The notes: generated by a model from the letters alone, not told the origin. Positions 45,241 to 55,447 are shown, counted from the stretch's first letter. The stretch is 64,000 nucleotides of DNA from Roseovarius autotrophicus (GCF_018069895.1 NZ_JAGQDH010000004.1:62001-126000), one strand, 5' to 3'. Numbers and translations are program-made.

Positions 45241-46596
45241 TCAGAGCGCGGGGCGCAGCACATGCCCCGCATAGGCGCGCGCCAGCCGCTCCACCGCCTG
45301 TTCGGGTGGCATCTCCTCGCTTTCGCCCGTCCGCCGCGAGGTCAGTTCCACCACCCCGTTCTTCAGGCCGCGCGGTCCGACGGTGATCCGCCATGGCAGG
45401 CCGATGAGGTCCATGGTGGCAAACTTGCCCCCCGCGCGTTCGTCGCGGTCATCGTAGAGCGGTTCCATCCCAAGCGCCTGAAGCGACGCGTAAACAGACT
45501 CGCAGGCGGCGTCGGCCTGCGCATCGCCCTGCTTGAGATTGACGATGCCCGCATGAAAAGGTGTCACGCCCTCGGGCCAGATGATGCCGCGCTCGTCATG
45601 GCTGGCCTCGATGATCGCGCCGACAAGGCGGCTCACCCCGATGCCGTGGCTGCCCATGTGGACGGGCACCGGCTTGCCGTCTGGGCCCTGCACGGTCGCG
45701 CCCATCGGTTCGGAATACTTGGTGCCAAAATAAAAGATCTGCCCCACCTCGATGCCGCGCGCGACGCGCCGGCGCTCTTCGGGGATCGCGTTGAACAGCG
45801 CCTCGTCATGGGTCTCGTCGGTGCGGGCATAGCGCGAGGTGAACTCTTCCAGCACCGCCCGGCATTGCACCGGGTCGTCATAGTCGATGGCGCGGTCACC
45901 AAAGCGCAGATCGGTGATGGCACTGTCATAAAACACCTCAGATTCGCCGGTCTCGGCCAGAACGAGGAATTCATGGGTGTCATCGCCGCCTATGGGACCG
46001 GAATCCGCGCGCATCGGGATCGCCTGAAGGCCCATCCGTTCGTAGGTGCGCAGGTAGCTGACAAGGTGGCGGTTGTAGCTGTGCAGCGCGTCCTCCTTGG
46101 TCAGGTCGAAATTGTAGCCGTCCTTCATCAGGAATTCGCGCCCCCGCATGACGCCAAAGCGCGGGCGCACCTCGTCGCGGAACTTCCACTGGATATGGTA
46201 GAGCGTCAGCGGCAGGTCGCGGTAGCTGCCGACATGGGAGCGGAAGATGTCGGTGATCAGTTCCTCATTGGTCGGACCATAAAGCATGTCGCGGTCGTGG
46301 CGGTCCCTGATCCGCAGCATTTCCGCGCCGTAATCGTCATAGCGGCCGCTCTCGCGCCACAGATCGGCCGATTGCAGCGTCGGCATGAGCATCGGGATAT
46401 GGCCCGCGCGCACCTGCTCCTCGTGCACGATGTTTTCCAGCTTGCGAAGCACCTTGAAGCCCATAGGCAACCACGAATAGATCCCGGCGCTCGCCTGCTT
46501 GATGAGCCCTGCGCGCAGCATCAGGCGATGCGACGCGATCTGCGCCTCGGCGGGGGTTTCCTTGAGAACAGGCAGGAAATAGCGGCTCAGACGCAT
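45241..46596 (-). CDS. proS: prolyl-tRNA synthetase, short alphaproteobacterial type
   Basis: This 451-residue class II synthetase charges tRNA-Pro. The N-terminus ([20 protein letters not shown]) and motif 1 ([21 protein letters not shown]) are clear. Motif 2 is [23 protein letters not shown], and [18 protein letters not shown] marks motif 3. It lacks the ~180-residue editing insertion of the E. coli-type enzyme, as usual in alphaproteobacteria. It ends 18 bases from the small membrane-protein gene, which runs towards it. Confidence 0.96.
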   Translation of the reverse strand: MRLSRYFLPVLKETPAEAQIASHRLMLRAGLIKQASAGIYSWLPMGFKVLRKLENIVHEEQVRAGHIPMLMPTLQSADLWRESGRYDDYGAEMLRIRDRHDRDMLYGPTNEELITDIFRSHVGSYRDLPLTLYHIQWKFRDEVRPRFGVMRGREFLMKDGYNFDLTKEDALHSYNRHLVSYLRTYERMGLQAIPMRADSGPIGGDDTHEFLVLAETGESEVFYDSAITDLRFGDRAIDYDDPVQCRAVLEEFTSRYARTDETHDEALFNAIPEERRRVARGIEVGQIFYFGTKYSEPMGATVQGPDGKPVPVHMGSHGIGVSRLVGAIIEASHDERGIIWPEGVTPFHAGIVNLKQGDAQADAACESVYASLQALGMEPLYDDRDERAGGKFATMDLIGLPWRITVGPRGLKNGVVELTSRRTGESEEMPPEQAVERLARAYAGHVLRPAL

Positions 46597-46762
46597 GGGT
46601 GGGCCTTTCGCGTGGGGCTGAATATCGCGCAGGTTCTAGACGGGAACGCAAGGCGGGGCAAGGCGGCGCGACATCGCTTGCCGGCAAGGGCGCACAACGC
46701 GTTTCCCCTTGAAAGCCACGCCGTCAGAGGCGAGATAGGCCAAGGCGAAAAGGAGCGTGCGC

Positions 46763-47833
46763 ATGGCCCTGCCGGTCCGGGATCAGGTGAAGTACTGGAG
46801 CCTCACGGCAGCGGCTGGTCTGGCCATGCTGTGGGTTCTGGGCGATGTGATCCTGCCCTTCGTGCTCGGCGCGGCGGTGGCCTATTTCCTCGATCCCATC
46901 GCCGACCGGCTGGAGCGGATGGGGCTGGGGCGGCTCTGGGCGGTGGTGGTGATCGTGGTGCTTGGCCTGATGGCGATGACGGTGCTGGCGCTTCTGGTGG
47001 TGCCGATGCTGGTGCAGCAGGCGGCCGCCCTCTTCAACACCGCGCCCCAGCTTGTCGCACGGCTGCAAGGCTTTCTGTTCGAGCACTTCCCGCAACTGGA
47101 TCAGGCGGATTCGGCGCTGCGCCAGTCGCTGGCCGGTGTGGGAGAGACGATCCGCGAGCGCGGCGCGCAGCTTATCCAGACGCTGCTTACCTCGGCGGCG
47201 TCGCTGCTCAATATCGTGGTGCTGCTGATCGTGGCCCCGGTCGTCGCGTTCTACCTGCTCTATGACTGGGACCGGATGCTGGCCAGTATCGACGATCTGT
47301 TGCCACGAGATCATGCCCCCGTCATTCGCCGCCTTGCGCGTGAGATCGACGCGACGCTGGCGGGCTTTATCCGGGGCATGGGCACGGTCTGCCTGATCAT
47401 GGCCACCTATTACGGGCTGGGGCTGATGGCGGTGGGGTTGCAATTCGGGTTGGCGGTCGGGGTGTTCGCGGGGCTGATCACCTTTATCCCCTATCTGGGT
47501 GCGATCCTGGGCGGGATCGTGGCAATCGGCCTTGCGCTCTTTCAGTTCTGGGGTGACTGGCTCAGCGTCGGGCTGGTTGCCGCCGTCTTTGGCGCTGGCC
47601 AGATGTTCGAGAGCAATTTCATGACGCCCCGCCTTGTCGGAAGGTCGGTCGGGCTGCATCCGGTCTGGGTGCTGTTCGCCCTGTCGGTCTTTGGCGCGCT
47701 CTTTGGCCTTGTGGGCTTTCTGGTGGCGGTGCCGATGGCCGCGGCCATCGGCGTGATCGCGCGGTTCGGCATCGCCGAATACAAGCAGAGCCGCCTCTAT
47801 CGCGGGCTGGACGGGGAACGGGACAAGCGATGA
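46763..47833 (+). CDS. AI-2E family transporter / PerM-like permease
   Basis: This 356-residue membrane protein has the AI-2E_transport layout. Paired N-terminal helices (GLAMLWVLGDVILPFVLGAAVAY) precede a long amphipathic soluble stretch (residues ~80-140). Later helices include FITFIPYLGAILGGIVA-like sequence and GQMFESNFMTPRLVGRSVGL with HPVWVLFAL, the family hallmark. The substrate is unknown; members include AI-2 exporters and sodium/proton antiporters. The ATG at 46763 is 8 bases behind AAAAGGAG. It overlaps hdaA by 4 bases. Confidence 0.9.
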   Translation: MALPVRDQVKYWSLTAAAGLAMLWVLGDVILPFVLGAAVAYFLDPIADRLERMGLGRLWAVVVIVVLGLMAMTVLALLVVPMLVQQAAALFNTAPQLVARLQGFLFEHFPQLDQADSALRQSLAGVGETIRERGAQLIQTLLTSAASLLNIVVLLIVAPVVAFYLLYDWDRMLASIDDLLPRDHAPVIRRLAREIDATLAGFIRGMGTVCLIMATYYGLGLMAVGLQFGLAVGVFAGLITFIPYLGAILGGIVAIGLALFQFWGDWLSVGLVAAVFGAGQMFESNFMTPRLVGRSVGLHPVWVLFALSVFGALFGLVGFLVAVPMAAAIGVIARFGIAEYKQSRLYRGLDGERDKR

Positions 47834-48507
47834 GCGCACGACAACTGAGCTTTGATCTGCCCGTGCGCACAGCGCTGGGGCGCGAGGATTTCTTCGTCTC
47901 GCCCGTCAACGCGCAGGCGGTGGCGCTGATCGAGGGCTGGCGCGACTGGCCCGCGCGAAAGCTGATGCTGGCGGGGCCGGGCGGTGCGGGCAAGACCCAT
48001 CTGGCACATGTCTGGGCCGGGCTTTCGGACGCGCGTATCGTGATGGCAGAGGCGCTGGTGCAGGCGGATATTCCGGCACTCGCCGCTGGCCCGGTGGTGG
48101 TCGAGGATGCCCACGCAATCGCCCGCGACCGCCCCGCCGAGGAGGCGCTTTTCCACCTCCACAACCTCGTGCTGGCCGAAGGCTACTCGCTTTTGATCAC
48201 CGCGCGCGAGGCCCCTGCCCTCTGGGGCCTTGGCCTGCCCGATCTGGCAAGCCGGATGGCGGGCACGCTCATGGCCCGGCTCGGCCCGCCCGATGATGCG
48301 CTACTGGCGGCGGTTCTTTCAAAGCTCTTTGCAGATCGGCAGATTTCGCCCTCGCCCGACACTGTGCCCTATCTGGCGCGGCGGATCGAGCGCGCCTTTG
48401 ACGCGGCACATCGCGTGGTGGCGGAGCTTGACGCGCGCGCGCTGGCCGAAGGGCGCGCGATCACCCGTGCCTTCGCGGCCGAGGTGCTGGACAACCCCGC
48501 GCTTTGA
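47830..48507 (+). CDS. hdaA: HdaA/DnaA-related AAA+ regulatory inactivator of DnaA
   Basis: This 225-residue protein resembles the AAA+ core of DnaA without its DNA-binding domain. The N-terminal QLSFDLPVRTALGREDFFV carries the clamp-binding-like QLSFDL. Walker A GPGGAGKTHL and a Walker B-like VVVEDAH follow, with sensor regions after SRMAGTLMARL. In alphaproteobacteria HdaA with the sliding clamp stimulates ATP hydrolysis on DnaA to prevent re-initiation. Its position between perM and ppk1 is the usual one in this order. Confidence 0.85.
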   Translation: MSARQLSFDLPVRTALGREDFFVSPVNAQAVALIEGWRDWPARKLMLAGPGGAGKTHLAHVWAGLSDARIVMAEALVQADIPALAAGPVVVEDAHAIARDRPAEEALFHLHNLVLAEGYSLLITAREAPALWGLGLPDLASRMAGTLMARLGPPDDALLAAVLSKLFADRQISPSPDTVPYLARRIERAFDAAHRVVAELDARALAEGRAITRAFAAEVLDNPAL

Positions 48508-48519
48508 GGTCACTTTTGG

Positions 48520-48542
48520 CGTCATGCAACCGTTACACGCCG
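48520..48542 (+). promoter_or_regulatory. candidate Pho box upstream of ppk1
   Basis: Two half-sites, GTCAT (48521-48525) and GTTAC (48532-48536), are spaced 11 bases apart with AAC before the second. This resembles the 11-base direct repeats bound by PhoB (GTCAT...GTCAC type). It lies 17-39 bases before the ppk1 ATG. A weaker third CGTC follows at 48541. Inference only. Confidence 0.4.
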
Positions 48543-48558
48543 TCGCCATAAGGCCGTC

Positions 48559-50733
48559 ATGACCCTAGCCGATTTCCTCAAGCACCCTGCCCCGGAACCC
48601 GTCGAGCTGACCGATCTTGACATCACTGGTCCGGGCCGGTTCTTCAACCGCGAACTCAGTTGGCTCGGTTTCAACTGGCGGGTGCTGGAAGAGGCGCAGA
48701 ACCCCCGCGTGCCGCTGCTGGAGCGGCTTCGCTTCCTGTCGATATCGGCCACCAATCTCGACGAATTCTACAATGTGCGGGTGGCTGGTCTGCGCGAGTT
48801 GGCCAAGGCGGGCAACACCACCCCCGCCGCCGACGGGCTCAGCCCTGCCGAACAGCTTGTGCTGATCAACGAGAACGCCCGCAAGCTGCTGGAATCACAG
48901 CAGGCGACCTTCGAGACCCTGCGCGCCGAGATGGAGGACGAGCGGATCTCGATCCTGACCCATGAGGCGCTCGACGAGGCCGACCGCGCCCATCTTGCCA
49001 AGGTGTTCCTTCACAAGGTGTTTCCGGTGCTGTCGCCTCTGGCGATCGATCCGGCGCACCCGTTCCCCTTCATTCCCAACCTCGGATTTGTCCTTGCCCT
49101 GCAACTGGAGCGCAAGGCCGACCACCGCGCGCTTCAGGCGCTGTTGCCGATTCCCCAGCAGATCGACCGTTTCGTTGGCCTGCCCGCCACCGAGGGCGCG
49201 CATCGCGCGCTTCCGCTGGAGGAATTGCTGCTTTTGCACCTGAACAGCATCTTTCCCGGCTATCGCTATGTCGGCCACTGTGCCTTTCGCGTGTTGCGCG
49301 ACAGCGATCTGGAAGTCGAGGAAGAGGCCGAAGACCTCGTGCGCGAATTCGAGGTCGCCTTGAAGCGTCGCCGCAGGGGCGAGGTGGTGCGCATGAAGAT
49401 CACCGCCAATGCCCCCGAGGCGCTGCGCGAGGTGATCACGGAGGAACTCCATGTCCGCCCCGACGAGGTGGTGGAAGTGGAAGGCATGATCGGGCTGGCC
49501 GATCTCAAGGAACTGGTGCTTGACGCGCGTCCCGATCTTCTGTGGCCACCCTTCACCCCGCGCGTGCCCGAGCGGGTGCAGGATCATGGCGGCGACATGT
49601 TCGCCGCGATCCAGCAAAAGGACATGCTGCTGCACCACCCGTATGAGACCTTCGACATGGTGGTGCGGTTCCTGCAACAGGCGGCGCGTGATCCGAATGT
49701 GCTGGCGATCAAGCAGACGCTCTATCGCACCTCGCGCAATTCCCCCATCGTCGAGGCGCTGTGCGAAGCCGCCGAGGACGGCAAATCCGTCACCGCGCTG
49801 GTGGAGTTGAAGGCGCGGTTCGACGAGGCCGCCAATATCCGGCAGTCGCGGCGGCTAGAGCGCGCGGGCGCGCATGTGGTCTACGGCTTTATCGACCTCA
49901 AGACCCATGCCAAGATTTCAACCGTGGTGCGCCGCGAGGGTGACAGTCTGGTGACCTATACCCATTACGGCACAGGCAACTACCATCCCATCACCGCGCG
50001 CATCTATACCGACCTGAGCTTTTTCACCTGCGATGCCGCCCTTGGCCGGGACGCCACCAAGGTGTTCAACTATCTCTCGGGCTATGCCGAGCCGGAGGGG
50101 CTGGAAAACCTCTCCATCTCGCCCAAATCGCTCAAGCCGCGCCTGCTCGAGCTGATCGCCCGCGAGGCCGATCTTGCCCGCGCCGGCAAGCCTGCCGCGA
50201 TCTGGGCCAAGATGAATTCGCTGGTCGAGCCGGATGTGATCGATGCGCTTTATGCCGCCTCAGAGGCGGGGGTGAAGATCGACCTCGTGGTGCGCGGCAT
50301 CTGCGGGTTGCGCCCCGGCATCAAGGGGCTGTCGTCCAACATCCGGGTCAAATCCATCATCGGGCGGTTTCTCGAACATTCGCGCATCGTCTGTTTCGGC
50401 AATGGGGCGGGGTTGCCGTCGAAAAAGGCGCGGGTGTTCATCTCTTCGGCCGACTGGATGGGGCGCAACCTCAACAGGCGGGTGGAAACGCTGATCGAGA
50501 CCACCAACCCCACCGTCAAGGCGCAGATCGTCTCTCAGGTCATGGCCGCGAACATGGCAGATGTGGCGCAAAGCTGGGTCATGGCCCCCGACGGCAGCTT
50601 TCGCCGGGATCCGGTTCCTGAGGGCGCGTTTGCCTTCAACTGCCACCGGTTCTTCATGGAAAACCCCTCGCTTTCGGGCCGGGGCTCGGCGGGGGCGGCG
50701 GATGTGCCCAAACTCACCCATACCGACGATTGA
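48559..50733 (+). CDS. ppk1: polyphosphate kinase 1
   Basis: This 724-residue enzyme makes long-chain polyphosphate from ATP through a phosphohistidine. It begins its N-domain with [21 protein letters not shown], and has the PLD-like catalytic regions with [18 protein letters not shown] and His450 in [24 protein letters not shown] and a second His motif region follow. It is full length (E. coli 688). The ppx gene follows after 51 bases, so synthesis and breakdown are encoded together. Confidence 0.97.
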   Translation: MTLADFLKHPAPEPVELTDLDITGPGRFFNRELSWLGFNWRVLEEAQNPRVPLLERLRFLSISATNLDEFYNVRVAGLRELAKAGNTTPAADGLSPAEQLVLINENARKLLESQQATFETLRAEMEDERISILTHEALDEADRAHLAKVFLHKVFPVLSPLAIDPAHPFPFIPNLGFVLALQLERKADHRALQALLPIPQQIDRFVGLPATEGAHRALPLEELLLLHLNSIFPGYRYVGHCAFRVLRDSDLEVEEEAEDLVREFEVALKRRRRGEVVRMKITANAPEALREVITEELHVRPDEVVEVEGMIGLADLKELVLDARPDLLWPPFTPRVPERVQDHGGDMFAAIQQKDMLLHHPYETFDMVVRFLQQAARDPNVLAIKQTLYRTSRNSPIVEALCEAAEDGKSVTALVELKARFDEAANIRQSRRLERAGAHVVYGFIDLKTHAKISTVVRREGDSLVTYTHYGTGNYHPITARIYTDLSFFTCDAALGRDATKVFNYLSGYAEPEGLENLSISPKSLKPRLLELIAREADLARAGKPAAIWAKMNSLVEPDVIDALYAASEAGVKIDLVVRGICGLRPGIKGLSSNIRVKSIIGRFLEHSRIVCFGNGAGLPSKKARVFISSADWMGRNLNRRVETLIETTNPTVKAQIVSQVMAANMADVAQSWVMAPDGSFRRDPVPEGAFAFNCHRFFMENPSLSGRGSAGAADVPKLTHTDD

Positions 50734-50784
50734 CCCAGCGGCATGCCTGACGCATAGACGGGGTGCAAACCGGCAAGGCAGGCG

Positions 50785-52338
50785 ATGGACGGCGTGAACG
50801 ATCCCGCAGAGCATACTGACGGCCCCTTTGGCCGTCCGCTCTTCGATAGCCCCGAGGCGCGCGCGCTGTCTCGCGTCGGGGTGGTCGATGTCGGATCGAA
50901 CTCGGTGCGGCTTGTGGTGTTCGACGGCGCGGCGCGCAGCCCGGCCTATTTCTTCAACGAAAAGATCATGTGCGGGCTTGGTGCGGGGCTGGCGGTTACG
51001 GGTCGGCTCAACCCCGAGGGGCGCAAGCGCGCGCTTGACGCGCTGCGCCGTTTCTCTCTGCTGGCAGAGGGGATGGGCACCGGCCCGCTGACTGCCGTGG
51101 CCACAGCGGCGGTGCGCGAGGCCGAAGATGGCGAGGCGTTTCGCGCCGAGGTTCTGCGCGAGACCGGCATACGGCTTTTCGTGATCGACGGGCCGGAAGA
51201 GGCGCGGCTATCGGCGCAGGGCGTGCTTCTGGGCTGGCCGGGGGCCTATGGTCTGGTCTGCGACATGGGCGGCGGGTCGATGGAACTGGCCGAAATCAAT
51301 GGCGGCCGCGTCGGACGCCGCGTCACCTCGCCTCTCGGGCCGCTCAAGCTGCGCGATATCAAGGGCGGCAAGAAAGCGCGCCGTGCCCATATCCGTGCCA
51401 CGCTCGACCAGTTGCGCGCCGATCTGGGCGAGCAGAAGAACCGGCTTTTCCTTGTCGGCGGATCGTGGCGGGCCTTCGCCCGGATCGACATGGCGCGGCG
51501 CGGCTATCCGCTGCATGTGCTGCACGAATACCGGATGAGCGCAGCGGACGTTCGCGCCACGATCAAACATATCGAAAAGCATGGTACCGATGCGCTGCGC
51601 GCACAATCAGGCGTCTCGTTGGCGCGGATTGCGCTGGTGCCCTATGCGGCGGAGGTGCTGCGCGAGGTGGTGCGCACTTTCCGCCCCCATGACATCGCCA
51701 TTTCCAGCTACGGTATCCGCGAGGGCCTGCTTTACGAGCAGATGCCACAGCCCTTGCGCGACCGTGATCCCCTGATCGAGGCCTGCCGCTTTGCCGAGGC
51801 CAAGGATGCGCGCCTGCCGGGCTTTGGCCGGGTGCTCTACAATTTCATCCTGCCGATCTTCAAATCCGTGGGCGAGGAGCGACTGCGCATCGTCAAGGCG
51901 GCCTGTCTGCTGCATGACGTCAGTTGGCGCGCCCACCCCGATTACCGCGCCGAGGACTGTTTCGACAACGCCACCCGCGCCAATCTCGGCGGGCTGAATC
52001 ATTCCGAGAGGGTCTGGCTGGGGCTGGCCCTGCTCTATCGCTATTCCAACAAGCGCGAGGGCACGCGGTTCGAGGCGCTGGCCGGGCTGATTTCCGAGCG
52101 CGAGCGGTTCGAGGCCGAGGTTCTGGGCAAGGCGCTGCGCTTTGCGGCGATGCTCTGGCTCAAGGACGACGCGCATATGGGGGAACTGCGCTGGTACCCA
52201 AAGCGCAAGGTGCTGGAACTGCGTCTCTCGCCCGAGACGGCGCCGCTTTTCGGCGAGGTGGCACAGACGCGCTTTGCAGCGCTCTGTTCGGCGCTTGGCG
52301 CGCGCGCCGACATCCGCATGCCTGCACAACGCATGTGA
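50785..52338 (+). CDS. ppx: exopolyphosphatase (Ppx/GppA family)
   Basis: This 517-residue protein hydrolyses polyphosphate ends and possibly pppGpp. It has the ASKHA-fold N-domain with GVVDVGSNSVRLVVF and CDMGGGSMELAEI. A C-terminal HD-like helical domain (LLHDVSWRAHPDYRAEDCF, residues ~370-500) typical of long Ppx proteins follows. An in-frame ATG start at 50785 is accepted, with GCAAGGCAGG upstream. Confidence 0.94.
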   Translation: MDGVNDPAEHTDGPFGRPLFDSPEARALSRVGVVDVGSNSVRLVVFDGAARSPAYFFNEKIMCGLGAGLAVTGRLNPEGRKRALDALRRFSLLAEGMGTGPLTAVATAAVREAEDGEAFRAEVLRETGIRLFVIDGPEEARLSAQGVLLGWPGAYGLVCDMGGGSMELAEINGGRVGRRVTSPLGPLKLRDIKGGKKARRAHIRATLDQLRADLGEQKNRLFLVGGSWRAFARIDMARRGYPLHVLHEYRMSAADVRATIKHIEKHGTDALRAQSGVSLARIALVPYAAEVLREVVRTFRPHDIAISSYGIREGLLYEQMPQPLRDRDPLIEACRFAEAKDARLPGFGRVLYNFILPIFKSVGEERLRIVKAACLLHDVSWRAHPDYRAEDCFDNATRANLGGLNHSERVWLGLALLYRYSNKREGTRFEALAGLISERERFEAEVLGKALRFAAMLWLKDDAHMGELRWYPKRKVLELRLSPETAPLFGEVAQTRFAALCSALGARADIRMPAQRM

Positions 52339-52428
52339 TCGCACTGGCCTATGCGCCCGGATAGGTGGCCTTTCAGCGCAGGGCGCTTCATAATCAGGCA
52401 AACACACCACTCACGGCTTTAACCACTT

Positions 52429-52455
52429 GCCCCGCGCCGTCATTCGGAGCGGGGC
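52429..52455 (-). terminator. hairpin after the Lrp gene near ald
   Basis: GCCCCGC (52429-52435) pairs with GCGGGGC (52449-52455), 3 bases beyond the stop of the minus-strand Lrp gene. It lacks a T-run but sits between the convergent ppx and Lrp genes. Confidence 0.45.
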
Positions 52456-52458
52456 GCT

Positions 52459-52923
52459 TTACATGTCGATCGGCAGCGCCGTGGTGGAGAACACCGTACG
52501 CAGGGCGAAGCTGGACTGCATCTTGGCGACACCGGGCAGGCGGGCGAGGTGCTGTCGGTGGATGCGGGCGAAATCCTCGGTATCCTCGGCCACGACCTTG
52601 AGCACATAATCCGCCGCCCCAGCCGTCAGGTGACATTCGAGCACGTCAGGCACCCGCGCCACTGCCCTCTCGAAGGCGTCGAGCACCTCATCGGCCTGGG
52701 TAGTCAGGGTGATCTCGACAAAGATCACCGCCGGAACGCGCAGCTTGCGCGCATCAAGCAGCGCCACATAACCCTTGATATACCCCTCCACCTCGAGCCT
52801 TTGCACGCGGCGGTGACAGGCCGAGGCCGAGAGATTGACCTCCTCGGCCAGATCGGCATTGGAAATGCGCCCGCGCCGCTGAAGCACCTGGAGGATACGG
52901 CGGTCGGTGGGATCCAGGGACAT
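52459..52923 (-). CDS. Lrp/AsnC-family transcriptional regulator (AldR-like)
   Basis: This 154-residue regulator has HTH region DPTDRRILQVLQRRGRISNA, then LAEEVNLSASACHRRVQRLE. Its RAM domain contains VLECHLTAGAADYVLKVVAED. The start is the ATG at 52923, matching the family N-terminus; a TTG further up is less likely. It is divergent from ald and probably activates alanine dehydrogenase in response to alanine. The 137-base gap has a wide GAATAAA/TTTATTC inverted repeat. Confidence 0.92.
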   Translation of the reverse strand: MSLDPTDRRILQVLQRRGRISNADLAEEVNLSASACHRRVQRLEVEGYIKGYVALLDARKLRVPAVIFVEITLTTQADEVLDAFERAVARVPDVLECHLTAGAADYVLKVVAEDTEDFARIHRQHLARLPGVAKMQSSFALRTVFSTTALPIDM

Positions 52924-52939
52924 GCGCGCAAGACCTTTC

Positions 52940-52970
52940 GAATAAACATCGATCAAGCGCGATTTTATTC
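52940..52970. promoter_or_regulatory. candidate operator between the Lrp gene and ald
   Basis: GAATAAA (52940-52946) and TTTATTC (52964-52970) are perfect inverted copies 17 bases apart in the shared promoter gap. Lrp-family dimers often occupy such spaced half-sites. Confidence 0.4.
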
Positions 52971-53060
52971 ATAATATCCAGTGCCAGGCGAGGGAAATAT
53001 CAATCGCCTTGCGCGCAATCTGCGGCATTCTGTCAACAATGGACAGGGGAGGAGACCCAG

Positions 53061-54173
53061 ATGAAGATCGGTTGCCCGAAAGAGATCAAGCCGCAGGAAT
53101 TTCGCGTGGGCATCACGCCCATTGCCGCGCAGGAGGCGGTGAGCGCGGGTCACGAGATCATCGTCGAGACCGGCGCGGGGCTTGGCGCGGGGTTCGACGA
53201 TGCCGCCTATGAGGCGGCGGGTGCGCGCATCATCGCCACCGCGCAAGAGGTGTTCGCCGAGGCTGACATGATCGTCAAGGTCAAGGAGCCGCAAGCCGTC
53301 GAGCGCAAGATGCTGCGCGAGGGGCAAGTGCTCTTTACCTATCTGCACCTCGCGCCGGACGAGGCGCAGACCCGTGATCTGCTGGCCTCTGGCTGCACGG
53401 CGATTGCCTATGAGACGGTAACGGACCGCGCGGGCGGCCTGCCATTGCTGGCGCCGATGTCGGAGGTGGCGGGGCGTCTTGCGCCGCAAGTGGGCGCATG
53501 GACGCTGCAGAAGGCCAACGGCGGGCGCGGCGTGCTGATGGGTGGCGTGCCCGGTGTGGGGCCTGCGCGCGTCATCGTGATCGGCGGCGGGGTGGTCGGC
53601 ACCCACGCGGCCAGGATCGCCGCCGGGATGGGCGCGGATGTGACCGTGCTTGATCGCTCGCTGCCGCGTCTGCGCTATCTCGACGATGTGTTCGGCGGCA
53701 CGTTCAAGACCGGCTATTCCTCGGCCGGCTTGCTCGCGGAACTTCTGCCGCTGGCCGACATGGTGATCGGCGCGGTGCTTATCCCCGGTGCCGCTGCGCC
53801 CAAACTGGTGCGCCGCGATCAGTTCGGCACGATGAAGCCGGGTTCGGTGCTGGTGGATGTGGCGATTGATCAGGGCGGTTGTTTCGAGACCTCGCGCGCC
53901 ACGACGCACCAGGACCCGATCTATGAGGTGGACGGGATCATGCATTACTGCGTGGCCAACATGCCCGGTGCCGTGGCGCGCACCTCGACGCTGGCCTTGG
54001 GCAATGCCACCATGCCGTTCATGCTGGCGCTGGCCAACAAGGGCTGGAAACGGGCCTGCGCCGATGATCCGCACCTGCTGAACGGTCTCAACGTCCACGC
54101 GGGCCAACTTACCTATGCCGCTGTGGGCGAGGCTCTGGGCATCGAGACCGTCGATCCCAAATCGCTCATCTGA
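53061..54173 (+). CDS. ald: alanine dehydrogenase
   Basis: This 370-residue enzyme reversibly deaminates L-alanine to pyruvate and ammonia with NAD. It starts MKIGCPKEIKPQEFRVGITP and has catalytic Lys75 (KVKEP) and His96 (YLHLAPD). The NAD fold is VIVIGGGVVGTHAARIAAGMG, and QGGCFETSRATTHQDP lies near the substrate. GGGGAGGAG precedes the ATG. A strong terminator follows. Confidence 0.97.
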   Translation: MKIGCPKEIKPQEFRVGITPIAAQEAVSAGHEIIVETGAGLGAGFDDAAYEAAGARIIATAQEVFAEADMIVKVKEPQAVERKMLREGQVLFTYLHLAPDEAQTRDLLASGCTAIAYETVTDRAGGLPLLAPMSEVAGRLAPQVGAWTLQKANGGRGVLMGGVPGVGPARVIVIGGGVVGTHAARIAAGMGADVTVLDRSLPRLRYLDDVFGGTFKTGYSSAGLLAELLPLADMVIGAVLIPGAAAPKLVRRDQFGTMKPGSVLVDVAIDQGGCFETSRATTHQDPIYEVDGIMHYCVANMPGAVARTSTLALGNATMPFMLALANKGWKRACADDPHLLNGLNVHAGQLTYAAVGEALGIETVDPKSLI

Positions 54174-54179
54174 GCACGC

Positions 54180-54212
54180 CCCCCGGCCTCTCACAGGGCC
54201 GGGGGTCGTTTT
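54180..54212 (+). terminator. Rho-independent terminator of ald
   Basis: CCCCCGGCC (54180-54188) pairs perfectly with GGCCGGGGG (54197-54205), followed by TCGTTTTC. It starts six bases after the ald stop, separating ald from the ABC transporter operon. Confidence 0.85.
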
Positions 54213-54296
54213 CGGGCCGGTCATGTCGCAAAACTTGCTGGACCGGGCCGCCCCTCTCGCCTAGCGTGGCTGGAAAACGCCAACAGGGGGCGAGAA

Positions 54297-55340
54297 ATGG
54301 TCACGTTCATCCTGCGCCGTGTCGGCGTCATGGTTCTGACGGCGCTTTGCCTGACCTTCATCGTTTTCTTCCTCACCAACCTTTATCCCAACCTCGAAAA
54401 ACTGGCCAAGACGCAAGGCAATTTCCGCATGACCGATGCGGAGGTCGAAAGCTACCTGTCGCGCAACGGCTATCTCGATCCGATGCTGTCGAAATACGGG
54501 CAGTGGATGGGAGTCTGGCCCGGTTGGGTGATCGAGGAAGATAGCGTCACGCGCGGGCGCTGCATCGCGCCGGGGCAGCCCCCCGAAGAGGCCCCGCGCT
54601 TTTGCGGCATCCTTCAGGGCGATTGGGGACATTCCACCGTGTTCCGCAAGGATGTGGATGAGATCATCGCCGAAAAACTGGCGCTCACCGGCTGGCTCAT
54701 GCTCTGGGTGATGCTCCTGATGGTGCCCTCGGCGCTGATCCTGGGCGTGCTGGCGGGGATGCGCGAGGGATCGCGCACCGATCGCACGCTCTCGACCTTT
54801 GCCATCACCACGACGGCCACGCCGGAATATGTCTCGGGGGTGCTGTTCATCGCCATATTCGCAAGCTCCGCCGTGGGGCTGCAATGGTTCAAGGGCACGG
54901 CCACGGGCGCGATGACGAATCCAAATTTCGAGAACTTCTTTCTGCCGGTGCTGACCATCGCACTTTACGGCATGGGCTACATCGCGCGGATGACGCGCGC
55001 CTCCATGGCCGAGGTGATGACCGCGCAATATATCCGCACCGCGCGGCTCAAGGGGGTGAGTTTCCCCAATATCGTGCTGAAACACGCGCTGCGCAACGCG
55101 CTGATTGCACCCTTCACGGTGATCATGCTGCAATTTCCCTGGCTTCTGAACGGGGTGGTGATCGTCGAGACGCTCTTCAACTACAAGGGCTTCGGCTGGA
55201 CGCTGGTGCAGGCGGCAAGCAACAACGACATCGAGTTGCTTCTGGCGGTCTCGGTCGTGTCGGTGGTCGTGGTGCTGGTGACGCAGCTCATTTCCGATAT
55301 CGGCTATGTCTACCTGAACCCCCGGATCAGCGTGACATGA
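54297..55340 (+). CDS. peptide-type ABC transporter permease, DppB-like
   Basis: This 347-residue permease begins MVTFILRRVGVMVLTALCLTFIVFF, a DppB-type first helix. It has a longer periplasmic part (residues ~35-115, with VTRGRCIAPGQPPEEAPRFC), a membrane domain, and the EAA loop GVSFPNIVLKHALRNALIAP. It opens a transporter operon with the next two genes. No binding-protein gene accompanies it in the window. Confidence 0.92.
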   Translation: MVTFILRRVGVMVLTALCLTFIVFFLTNLYPNLEKLAKTQGNFRMTDAEVESYLSRNGYLDPMLSKYGQWMGVWPGWVIEEDSVTRGRCIAPGQPPEEAPRFCGILQGDWGHSTVFRKDVDEIIAEKLALTGWLMLWVMLLMVPSALILGVLAGMREGSRTDRTLSTFAITTTATPEYVSGVLFIAIFASSAVGLQWFKGTATGAMTNPNFENFFLPVLTIALYGMGYIARMTRASMAEVMTAQYIRTARLKGVSFPNIVLKHALRNALIAPFTVIMLQFPWLLNGVVIVETLFNYKGFGWTLVQAASNNDIELLLAVSVVSVVVVLVTQLISDIGYVYLNPRISVT

Positions 55341-55364
55341 GCGCCCGTTTCGCGCCAAGAACCG

Positions 55365-55392
55365 CGTCATTGTCCGGCTTGACCGGACAATC
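55365..55392 (-). repeat. dispersed palindrome, second copy (minus orientation)
   Basis: On the minus strand this reads GAT, stem TGTCCGG, loop TCAAG, matching stem, then ATGACG. It has the same ends and loop as the copy at 10505-10532 but a different stem sequence that still pairs perfectly. It faces the copy at 55411-55438. Confidence 0.65.
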
Positions 55393-55410
55393 TCTCGGGA
55401 TTGACCCGGC

Positions 55411-55438
55411 GATGCCCCGGTCGAGCCGGGGCATGACG
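55411..55438 (+). repeat. dispersed palindrome, third copy
   Basis: This reads GAT, GCCCCGG stem, TCGAG loop, paired stem, ATGACG. Together with the inverted copy 18 bases to the left it forms a compound structure between two permease genes of one operon. Confidence 0.65.
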
Positions 55439-55447
55439 GTGGAAAGG

